Source: Venturia oleaginea
Taxonomy: Eukaryota > Ascomycota > Dothideomycetes > Venturiales > Venturiaceae
NCBI GenBank assembly: GCA_013176395.1
Contig: JABMLP010000005.1
Span: 1,674,001-1,738,000, forward strand
DNA length: 64,000 nt
Direction of reading: 5' to 3'
A program made the position numbers and the translations under genes. Positions 1 to 10,114 of the stretch are shown piece after piece. How positions within the stretch are numbered: position 1 is the stretch's first letter; every line of letters begins with the position of its first letter. The notes under the pieces were generated by a model. The model was not told the DNA's origin, ran no database searches, and saw nothing but the letters and a program-made list of their open reading frames with translations.

Positions 1-779
1 GGAGAGCTATACAAGAGGCTCTCTCACAGAACGGATCACACCGCCGGCCCCACAATGATTTGTCGAACAAAGGGGAATACTGAGACGCATTGACGAGAAG
101 CCCGGGATCCGCTACGCATCTGTTTGCGTGATCGAGAACTATTCTCAAGTAAAGTCACTACCAATTCCGCAGTTGCTGGAAGGCAAAATTGCGATATTCG
201 GAGATTCTACATAGGATCAAGATCCGCTGCCATACATGTCAACCCCGCGACTAATGCCTCAGTAACAACAGTGGTTCTCATTCGAGCATGGTATCCAAAG
301 GATGGATGGATGAAGCACAGAAGAAGATCCAAGCCAACGGAGTTCTTGACGGCGGCTGGACAGGAAAGGATGCAGAAGTCACGAAAGGGCAATAAACACA
401 CTTTCAGGTTATCTATTCATGTCCGCCAAGGGTTAGACATTTAGTCTTTTATAGGCCTCTCCAATCGAGATCGATATCGATAAATTTCTGGCATGCATTT
501 TTTGATTGCCAGAGAATGTCGTTGTCGATTTCGGGCGAACAAGATTGGATTTCGATTGAACGACTACCTTATGAGCGCTTGGGACAAACCTTTTGCCACT
601 TCCATCCAAGGTTGGTCTTTTCCCATGTTTGAATGGTGGGCATGGAAAAGACAGCTTAGATTGATTCAAGTCTTTGGATATCATAGGACGATACTAGGAG
701 GCTGTGGTAGCGAAGAAAGCAATGCCTTGTTGGACAGAAATAACCTCATTACAACTTCATTATGGACTTACCTGGCCAC
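1..779. other. Intergenic, no gene recognised
   Basis: Only short overlapping frames with no family resemblance are open here. The stretch lies 3' of the beta-mannosidase gene. Bases 416-430 and 467-483 carry two motifs that recur in the same order at 43556-43570 and 43600-43616, so an old diverged repeat may be present. Nothing else is visible. Confidence 0.5.
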
Positions 780-3700
780 TTACGGCAATGTCATATCCCA
801 CAAGCTTTCCACTTTTACCTTGTCAATCCACTTGCCATCACCATAACCACTCGATTTTACCACAAAACCAGTTTCCCTCTTCATGCCCGGCAAGAGCCAG
901 AACCCGTTATCCTCGAAATGTCCCACAGGACCACTGGGATAGTCTAGCCACACCCATGCTGCAATCCCTTTCGTTGCTTCCACCGTCCATGTTCGCTTAA
1001 CTTCATCGTAGACAATTTCAAGACCAGGGTCCACGAGATGCGCTGTCGATAGTGGAACCGGTGCGAGGAACTGTTCGTGTTGGAACGTAGTGAGCGTGGA
1101 ATTATTAGGAAGGTAGCCCGTTGATGTGAGGGAAAGATGCATTACCACATCATTTGGATCACCATCCTTGAGAATCCCAAACGTATTTGTTTTCAAAATT
1201 TGGGTTGAGTTGATTGGACCGATGGTAAAGTTGAATGTGCTCGGTGTTGAGACATTTAGGCGATCTCCTGTCCATTTGTACCAGGAGATTGTCGCTGTGC
1301 CGGAGGTAGGAGACCAAAGATCGGAGGTAACCCATACTTCTAGGTCCCCAGTGGTGAGGTTGTGGAAAGGAGAGATGATGACATTTTTGTAAATGTCGGC
1401 GGCGATGTGATGCAGGACTTTCCATCGGCCGTCGTATTCGATACCCGCCCACGCTGAAAGCACAATTGTCAGTATTACCTCAAAGCAATGCAGAATAAAA
1501 TAGGTAGGGAAAACCTACTAGGCGCCTGCCAAATATCCTCCAACTGCCAATACAAACTTCCCAGTTGCCTTTCCGGCTTCCCACTCCCACGTCTATAAAA
1601 CATGATCTGACTCCTGTAAAAGTCGGCCTGGAAAATTTGCGTAATATGGCACCAAGAACTGAAGTTGGCGAGTGAATTTTGTTTGTTGGGAGTGGGATAC
1701 CATCGTTGAGCTGCAATGGTCATTTCTGCCATTCCTTTGGTGCTGTTTGCATAATTTGATGTGTTGAGACCACCTGAGGGGTAATGATGGTTCCGAAGTT
1801 GGATTGTGGAGGAGTTGAAGTGGAGATCTTTGGGTGCGATGACCTGTTGCCAGGATTGAAGCGATGGCATACTATGGTAGCCGAACTCGTTTGAGAAGCG
1901 GCCGACGGGATAAGACGAGTAGTTGAAAGCGAAGGATGAATTATAGTTGTAGTAGTCTTGACGAATCAGCTCGAGTTCTTTCGCAGTGGGAGCATGCTCA
2001 CCTGTTTCGCCATATATCGCACCTGGGGTCTTGTTGTTATAGCGTTCGGTAATCGGCTGAGACAGGGAGAAATTGAGAGATAGCCAACCATTGCTTGTGC
2101 TACTTGGAGCGTAAGAAATGCTCCGAGAATTTTCGAACACACAGGGCACTAGCACGTCTAAGAACAACTTCTCATACTCTGCTCGATACCTTTCAAACTG
2201 ATCGGGAGCTGCTTCTTTAACAATTTCGAGCTCCAGGTTCTCAAGCTCGTTACCACCCGCCCACAGTGCAAGAGATGGGTGATGGTTGACTCGCCGGACT
2301 TGATAATTGGCCTCCTCCTTGACGTTGTTCAAAAATTCGCTATTGATGGGGTATAGCGCATCGCCAAATTCGAACTCGGACCATAGCAAGATTCCCATCT
2401 CTGCAGAGCGTCAGTACTTGTCTTATTGAAGAAGATGGAGACTCACCATCTGCAAGATCGTAAATGAAATCAGGCTGATAAGCACCAGATGCCCAGACCC
2501 TCAACATGTTTTGATTCCCAGCTACAACAGCATCAAACAACATCCTAACCTTTTCCACGGTGACCCTGGGCCAAAAGGCATCTGGCGGAATGAAGTTTGA
2601 CCCCTTGGCATAAAATTCATGCCCATTAATTTCAAAGTGCCAATTATTTCCAGGCGCAACACTCTTCGCCAGCTGATCAGGGCGAATAGGCTCCTCGTTA
2701 AGAACAATGGTTCTGAATCCCACACATCTGGTGATGGTAGTGATGGGATAAACACAGTCGTTCTGCAAGACTGACAACTTGAGTGTGTAGAGTGTTGGTG
2801 GACCAAGTCCTGCGGGCCACCACAGATCCACGACATCCGCTGGTATCGTTGTGAAACCACTGATAACACCTTCGCCGGTGGTAATGCTACCCATTCTTCC
2901 AGACGCGACGGTACTGTTCTCAGCATTAAGAAGGGTAAAATGAATGGACGTACCCGACGAAAGAGATCCGAATACGTCCAGACTGGCATTGAGAATCCAC
3001 GGTTGCGTCTGATCTGGCGGTATCAATGGCAGTTGTCCCTTTCGGTAGATATCAACGAGCAAATTGCGAATGTAGAGGTCTGAAGGGGCAAGCTGAACAA
3101 CATAAGCGGGCAGCCAAGGGCCAACTGGAACGAAAGCAGGACCCCAGTCCCAACCAAAGTCACTTTGCTGCTTGCGTGCGAATTGTCGATTTGGATACTC
3201 GTATAATTGTTCCACGCCGAAAGGCCACGTCTCTTGTCCTGGGAAAGCAGCAATTTCATTCACAATCTTCGGCACGCTCCCAAAGTTGATACTCAACGCC
3301 TTGTCCCTTTTGCATTCCTTCAAAATTCCACTGACATCAAACCAATACTGTCTAAACTGGTTGTTAGTAGATGCAACATGCTTCCCACAGAAATCAATAC
3401 TAGTAAAAGTATTAAGGCCATTAAACAGTAACCATGTCGACTTCGAGTCCTCTTGGAATCCAGTGATTGGTGCAGAGTACGTCCAGTTCTCCTGGGTGAT
3501 CCATCGGAGATTGAAGTCGTTGAGGCCGTAGTAGGGGTCTTCTATGACCTTTGCGGCGAAGAGATCAAGATGCACCTAGATGGGAGCTCAGCGTCGCACG
3601 CTATACGCGAGATGTCCACTAGAGTAAGGCATACAACTGAAGGCAAACTCCCAGGCACAGTAACATTCCCTCCATTGCTAACAGTCCAGTTCGCCGTACT

Positions 3701-3958
3701 CAAATCGAGTACGTGCATCCCACTGTTCGCAACCGGCAAGGCAGCCGTAGACCAAAACTTCCATTTCACCATCTCGTCACCGAGAAATAGTGCAATCGAG
3801 TCGGAAACGAAAAGTAGGATGAAATACAAGGCAGCGAGTGAAATGACCAAAGCTCTTTTAATTAATGTATACTCGCTCCTCGGCTCGCGCCCAAGCTTCG
3901 CGCATGTATTTCCCGAATGTGTGCCGAGAGAATCCGGGGAAGCAGTACTTTTCTCCAT
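780..3958 (-). CDS. mndA: Beta-mannosidase, glycoside hydrolase family 2
   Basis: Hydrolyses terminal beta-1,4-mannosyl residues during mannan and N-glycan breakdown; the family acts outside the cell. Exons read complement(780..1453, 1519..2400, 2447..3575, 3635..3958), with introns of 65, 46 and 59 nt, giving about 1002 residues. Family landmarks are clear: NFRQYWFDV and [10 protein letters not shown] in the N-terminal half, the acid/base Glu in WAGGNELE after the third exon begins, the nucleophile Glu in [11 protein letters not shown], and [20 protein letters not shown] across the last intron. The start is uncertain. The ATG at 3958 includes a hydrophobic segment of about 24 residues ([15 protein letters not shown]...), which would be a signal anchor. 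The ATG at 3772 gives 940 residues, close to the usual 930, but only a weak signal peptide. The family assignment is secure. Confidence 0.93.
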
Positions 3959-4497
3959 AGCGCCATGATCTACCAGAGAGATGATAGACAGAGTTACATG
4001 GGCTTGTGAGGTGCCATGCACGAATCTGCAGGTGGTGAAGATGAGGTGATATTGATGTTGTCGAGAGTGTGTATCGAAGCTATACGATTTAAGGTAGTGA
4101 CTGTTGAGCTATGACCAGTTGAATGACGACATCTCAAGGCTGAAATATTGGCCTTGGGGAGGCAGTATTCAAGATGACCATTAAAGGCTGTCTTGGTACC
4201 ATGTAAGATACAGGTACGATTCAATGAGCTTTTTAAGGAAAGGGTACGCGCCTCTCAAAATCCAGTCTCATCCACCATTTGTCCAGGCAAAACTCCAACC
4301 AAATCACTGCTTTTCTACTACCAATCCAATTCTCTCACCATTAACCTCTCATTTTTTATAGCCCGTCCAAGTCTCATCCATTAATCCAAGAAAGAAACCG
4401 TCCAGCCGTCATCAGCTCAGCGAAGAAACAATCTTGAGAACTGCAAAGACTAAGCATTGTATCCAAAATCGGAATACTATAAACCGGTGAGCGAAAC
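3959..4497. other. Intergenic between beta-mannosidase 5' end and oxygenase 3' end
   Basis: This holds the beta-mannosidase promoter and the oxygenase 3' flank. The part at 4255-4400 is rich in C and T on the + strand. No open frame here resembles a protein. Confidence 0.5.
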
Positions 4498-7400
4498 TCA
4501 CTCCCAATTCACTTTCAGAGCTAAAGAACTGTTAGCACATTCAAGCTGAAGTTTCAAAGAGGATGCACCTACTCTGCGGTACTGGCCAAACAGAATCCCA
4601 GTTCTCTGTCAAAAAACCAGAATACTTCACTCCCTCCACATCGCCAGGTAATTTCCTCTCAACCTTATGAAGAGCTCCCTGTGGCCCGGTTGCACCTTTC
4701 AAACCCTTGAGTCTGAGCACAACCTTGAGCATGGCCGTCAAAGCTGTCTTTGTGGTTCCGAAACCCAAGTTTTCATGCGGTCCCATACCGAGATGCATAC
4801 ATGCCTCGAACCTTCTCGTATGATCAAACTCTTCAGGCTCAGGGAAGAACGCCTCGTCACGAAAAGCTGAGCGGAGGTTGAGAAGAACACGATCACCTGG
4901 TTGTAACTCAAGAGTCTGGCCTTCGGGACCAGCATTGGGAAGACTCGTTGCGGTATTGACTGATCGGTAAACACCAATCTGACAACTCAGTCTCGCCGCT
5001 TCGAGAACGAAGCTTTGAAGGTTATCAAAAGATTGATCGTCATCTTGTGCTGCAAGCTTCTGGACAGTGGCAAGTATATTCTTGTCGCCTGTGAGGAAAT
5101 AATCGAGGCAGGTGCCAAAGAGAGAGCCCAGAGTAGCCGTGACACCAGAAGCAGTGCTTAGAACGTGACCCCAGACGACGTGTTTGGCATCCAATCCACT
5201 CTTCAACAAACACGTCATGAATGAATCACCATATTGCTTGGTAGGGCTATCGACATCAGCGAAAGCAGCAGTCATGATCGATTGGAGGAGACCGGGTGCG
5301 TGGACATCGTCGACATTTGCCTGGACCAGCTTGCCGAGGGTCTGCACGGCGTTGTAGCTTACTTGCCGCATTTGGAACGAGTCGATTGAGTCTACATCTT
5401 TGAGGAAGGATGTGTAGATGGAGAGGAGAGCGAGGTATAGCTCATGCTCCGAAAAAACCTCTGCGACGGCTGCGGATGTTTTGAGTGGGAGGGAGAAGAG
5501 CTCAGAGACGTAGTGGACAGGCACCAAATTTCCAACATCGCGGATGATGTCGACTTGTGTTACGTTGGCCAGCTTGTACGCCTTCTTCACGATCATGGTC
5601 GCCGTCTTCTCTTCGAAGTACTTGCGCACTGTCGGATCCCATTTGGGGTCTGCTGTGATTGTCTTGAGCACCTGAGAGTGGATATTTGCTCCCTTGACGT
5701 TGGTGGCCATGAAACTCTTCTGGTTAGAGCCAATGAGATACTCCATGGAGCCGGCCCAGGTGACTCTGAAAGACTCCGTGTCGCTGGCAAGAGCGTTAAC
5801 GGCAGATCCGCTGAAGGCCACATGAGCTTCTGGAAGTCTTGCGGGCTTGTCGTAGCTATACTGGTTGTGGCGTCCCAGAGTTTTCATGACACCTTCCATC
5901 TCCGAAGGAATAGTCATAGGATAATGGACGTAAATGGAGTTTGGACGGAAATGCTGTGGGAAAGCATTCAGGAACAGCTTGTAAGCAACGCAACCATTGT
6001 CCACAGAGTTGTCAATTGCGATGGTAGAGTATCCCCAGTTGGTGAGCTTCTTGGGGTGGAAGTCAATTGTGTAGAACCGGTCGCCACGGACAAGCGCCAC
6101 AGCATCTGAAAGCACAGCGCGCGAAACGGTGTAAGACGGTGTGAGACCGGCTCCTGGCACCTGTGGCTTCTTTGGCTCTTCGGCGACGAGACCCGGGTAT
6201 AGCTCAACTTGATCGGGATGGTCGTACAGTCGACTAAGCTGAGCTGCAACTTCGGGGTCCGAGTTGATGTCCGTGAACTTTTTATGAGGTGCCAGATTAA
6301 AGTATTTGCGGAATTCATTCAACGAAGCTAGACTCCAAGCTCTTGACTGTTCAATACCTAGCCGTTCGATGACCTTCATGCATACTGGTACTCGGTTGGC
6401 TCCATACGAGTTGGCACAATCCTCCACGCTTTCGGTGATAATCTTGACGAGATCGTCGTCTTTAAATGTGCCATCGCTCAGGCGTTTCAGACCAGCGAAC
6501 TCGCGCTCATTTGGAAGCTGGGACCTAACCACTTGCTCCATCTTTGTTAAGCCTCGCATAAAGATGGGGAGGCTAAGCTTGGTCAAATCTCCATCTGGAA
6601 TCTCGTCTTTGAACTGATGTTTGATGAGATCCTCGGTCCATTTTTCGTCCTTGGCTGAAATCGCAGAATGCCAGCGATAGACGAGATTGAACTCTGCCGA
6701 GACCTGGTTGCCAGCAGCGAACGGAAGCCCTTTGACCTCAGAGCGTGGATTTAGCACCCAGTTGCTATCTGTCTTGTTCAGGTTGAGGATCGTTCGGACG
6801 TAATCTTGCAGAATCATTTGGATATAGAGCCCGGATGTACAGAGACGAGACACCTGGAACAGATCTTCGTCAAATTTCCTCCATGCGGCAGCCTTTTTCT
6901 CTTCTGGAGTGGAATTTTGGGTAAGTGCTGGTAGCTTCCACCACTCTTTGGCACTGTGATCGATCTTTGGTGGCTCGCCTTTTGGTCTTGTGAATTGACC
7001 CTTTTCGTTAATTATTGCAAGCTGCTCTGCCACATTTTGGTGAAAGCGATTGAACATGATTAACAACGTACCAACACCTGGAGGGAAAGACAGAAGGCGA
7101 GTCTCGGAAAAGCAGTCTGGCCGAAGCTTGCCGTCATATCCAGTACGCATCTTCATCTGTTCCTCGATGTTGCTACCATAGAGGGGAGCAAGATCCAGGT
7201 ATGACGAGGTCTCTGAAATCTGAGGGTCACCGTGTTTTGTCCTGAAGAGGTCATGGATGATAATTGAAGCAAGGTAGAAAAGCACGCTGGAGATCTGATT
7301 TGGATGGTCCTCGCGATTGCAGTCCTTTCGGGCCATGATGGAATCAAATATGACACCGGGATCTGGAAGAGCGCCAGGCTGCATGGCTTTAGGAGCGGCG

Positions 7401-7918
7401 GTCCTAGCATAAGGTGTTCCGGCCTTGCCGACATTCGGGTTGACAAGGCTGTTGAAAGAGCCATCAGCTGTGCGATATTGATAGTCTTTGCCTAGGTAGG
7501 AAATTGGAGGATGCTGTAAATCGTTGTATAGTTGAGTCAAGAAACCATCGGTAACCGTTTTCTGAAGAGTTGAGTTGTCGGGAAGACTGGAGGCAGTCTG
7601 AATCAGATGTTCCATCAGGTACTCCTTGTCTTGCCATGGTTCGCCGGTCTTTCTAAGTTTGACGACTTTCAACAGAGTTTCCACGTCCTTGATGCCTAGA
7701 TGACTAAGGTCTCGTAGACCTCCATTGATTTCATCCATCACATCGGGCGAGATGGGCTTGTCGTCCAAGTAGGTTCCGTCACCGGTCTGGTCTGGAAGGG
7801 GTCTCCTAGCAGCACTTATCAGACTGGCCATTTCTCGAAATTCTTTTCCAAGTCCATCACGAAGCTTTTGCAGATCGGATGGCGCAACAGGGTGAGCTTG
7901 AGCTCTGATGTTTGACAT
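4498..7918 (-). CDS. ppo: Psi-factor-producing oxygenase (fatty-acid dioxygenase fused to P450-like domain)
   Basis: The N-terminal half is a heme peroxidase/dioxygenase that makes 8R- or 10R-hydroperoxides from linoleic and oleic acid; in related fungi the products (psi factors) tune sporulation and secondary metabolism. Distal heme His lies in SIIIHDLF, catalytic Tyr and proximal His in VYRWHSAIS. The C-terminal half is a P450-like domain with an ExxR motif (EAAR), but the heme-thiolate Cys is replaced by Asn: the motif reads GPHENLG where active members have GPHQCLG. This suggests a PpoC/10R-DOX-like enzyme without isomerase activity. Exons read complement(4498..4520, 4573..7918). The 52-nt 3' intron restores the family ending (LKVNWE) in place of an unrelated tail; length 1122 residues. 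The long first exon has no other intron. Confidence 0.93.
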
Positions 7919-8616
7919 TTTGATCGCTAGAAGAGCAAGTGCCTCGGTGGTAATCAGTCAGCCTACCGTTTTGGGTGGACAATAATGGCAATTGATGTCC
8001 GTGGTTCGAATATGCAATGAAGAAGCACGAGTGATGGGGCAAAAGGTATGGAAAATTGGGAGGAGAAGGGGATTATAGGTCTGGAGGTAAATCAAAAAGG
8101 GTGAGTCAGGTACTCAGCAGCCTTCTTATGCATACTGCGGCAGGATGTCTGCAGGATCCCGTTAGCTACCACTTCGTAGTGTCGGGCAGACCCCAGCTCG
8201 GCAATCAGATCAGGAATGAAGGCGGTAGGCGGGCAATGGATAATGGGGGCTGAGGCAATACGAAGGATAGAGGCGGTATGTACATGCTGTTGAGTGGGCC
8301 GGTGTGCATTCAGCTGCGCGTCGCAGTTGACCGATTCATCATCATCACCATCATCATGGCTTCCCATCTGGATCAAAGAAGCATGCCTTACTGTGTATAA
8401 AAAACAGAGTACGATGAGCTGTGACATGTAACCGACTGACCTACTCCCTTGTATTGTATGGCCCACTGCCTTGTATTGTATGACCCACTCCCTTGTATTG
8501 TATGGATCTCTTGGCCCGGGGTATTGCTGTCACGTGCCATCCAGCTGTATCGTATCTATGTATGCCCATCCCAAGAAATGTTGAGGATTCGAATCCAACC
8601 TCATCCTCGATTGAAC
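7919..8616. other. Divergent promoter region of the oxygenase and TSC13
   Basis: This spacer separates two divergent genes. It holds the 22-bp tandem repeat at 8443-8508. No convincing open frame is present. Confidence 0.5.
8443..8508 (+). repeat. 22-bp tandem repeat, three copies
   Basis: Three consecutive copies of ACTCCCTTGTATTGTATGG plus three bases start at 8443, 8465 and 8487. The middle copy has ACTG for ACTC and ACCC for GCCC, and the last copy diverges in its final three bases. The array lies about 110 bp upstream of the TSC13 start. Confidence 0.85.
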
Positions 8617-9654
8617 ATGGCCATGTCTTCGAAACAGGTCGTACTGAACATCAAGCCGAGAGGTATTGCCTCTGATACCCCCCAAAAAACACAATCTTCT
8701 CACTAACAATCCCCAGGCAAGCCCATCAACCGTCTACCCAACCAGTCGACATTCGCTGTCGTCGACTCCACGGCCGACCTTTACAAGGAAATCGCTGCCA
8801 AAACACGCTACTCTGTTCACAGACTACGTATCACCAAAGAAGATGGCTCCCTCATCCCGAATGACAGGTCAACAACTCTCGAGGCTGCTGGACTCTCCGC
8901 CAGTTCAACTGTCTCCGTGAAAGACCTCGGACCACAAATCCCCTGGCGTACCGTCTTCATCGTTGAATACCTAGGCCCAATCCTCATATATCCAGCTATC
9001 TACGCCCTAAGACCCTACATCTACCCATATCCCTCCCTCACCCCGTCCAAGATCCCTGCGCCCACCGATCTTCAGAAGCTCTCCATGGCAGTCATGGTCC
9101 TCCACTTTATCAAGCGCGAGTTCGAGACCATCTTCATCCACAGGTTCAGCTCAAGCACCATGCCATGGACAAACATTTTCAAGAATAGTGCTCATTACTG
9201 GCTTTTGGCTGGTCTGAATATCGCTTACTGGACCAATTCTCCAAGCTCCCTCGCCCAAGCCTCGACGCTAACCTCAAGCTCGCCCACAATCAGCAATCTC
9301 CTCACTACCGCTACCCCTCTTACACAGTTTGGCCTCGCGCTCTTTGCCCTTGGCGAGGTCGGCAATTTCTACACCCACATCGTTCTCAAAAACTTGCGAC
9401 CAGCAGGTACAACGGCACGTGGCATACCAAAGGGTTTTGGATTTGGCATGGTAACTTGCCCGAATTACATGTTCGAGGCTATTGCGTGGGTTGGTATATG
9501 CTTGGTTACCAGGAGTTGGGCTACTGTGCTCTTCGTGGCAGTGGCAGGTGCTCAGATGGGCGTCTGGGCTAAGAAGAAGGAGAGGCGGTACAGGAAGGAG
9601 TTTGGTGCCGAGTACAAAAAGAAGAAATTTGTCATGATTCCTGGCATATTCTGA
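8617..9654 (+). CDS. TSC13: Very-long-chain enoyl-CoA reductase (TSC13)
   Basis: Catalyses the last reduction of each fatty-acid elongation cycle (trans-2-enoyl-CoA to acyl-CoA) in the ER membrane, supplying acyl chains for sphingolipids. Exons are 8617..8662 and 8717..9654; the 54-nt intron has a CTCACTAAC branch site; the product is 327 residues. The first ~95 residues form the ubiquitin-like cytosolic domain (LRITKEDGSLIPNDRSTTLEA). After it come hydrophobic helices and the steroid-5-alpha-reductase-type C-terminal domain, with HFIKREFETIFIHRFSSSTMP and NYMFEAIAWVGI; the end KKKFVMIPGIF is typical. A second ATG two codons in (8623) could also start translation. Yeast Tsc13 has 310 residues, so this copy is full length. 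Confidence 0.95.
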
Positions 9655-10114
9655 GTCTGCCCTTTGGGAGATGTTGGAACAGACAGGGTAAAGCGACGTC
9701 TTCACGGACACGAAATTATGGTTGCACAGAGGGGCCATCAATGGTAACCCATAATCAAGTTCACGACTTCAATTGGACTTTGACTTCGATACATTTTCGG
9801 CAGTCCGATCTCCCAAAATTGTTGAGATGTTATCGCAATAGACCTCGGATGGAGAGAATTTATGTCGCCATCGCACCGCTACTCGGCTATAAACACGACA
9901 TATGTTCCACAATCGATCAAGAACTGATTCTTTCTGCAAAGTCTTGCAAGACGCTCCACATAGTAGACATCAGAGCCCCATAGCTTATTCACAAGCCATC
10001 ACAAGACAAACCATGCCAAAGCCATCAACCAAGCATATCCTGGCCCAATCAAAGCACCCCTTAGCATCCTTCCAAACTCATCTCTCCTTTCTCCACCATA
10101 AATCTCCAGCCATC
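9655..10114. other. Convergent 3' intergenic region
   Basis: The region lies between the 3' ends of TSC13 and the coiled-coil gene. Nothing gene-like or repetitive was seen. Confidence 0.5.

Noticed and set aside
5444..6109. 221-codon open frame on the + strand
   Set aside because: Lies antisense inside the oxygenase exon and has no domain, signal or composition of its own.
8580..8605. tRNA T-loop-like GGATTCGAATCC
   Set aside because: No matching acceptor, D or anticodon arms around it; the same holds for a similar motif near 27262.
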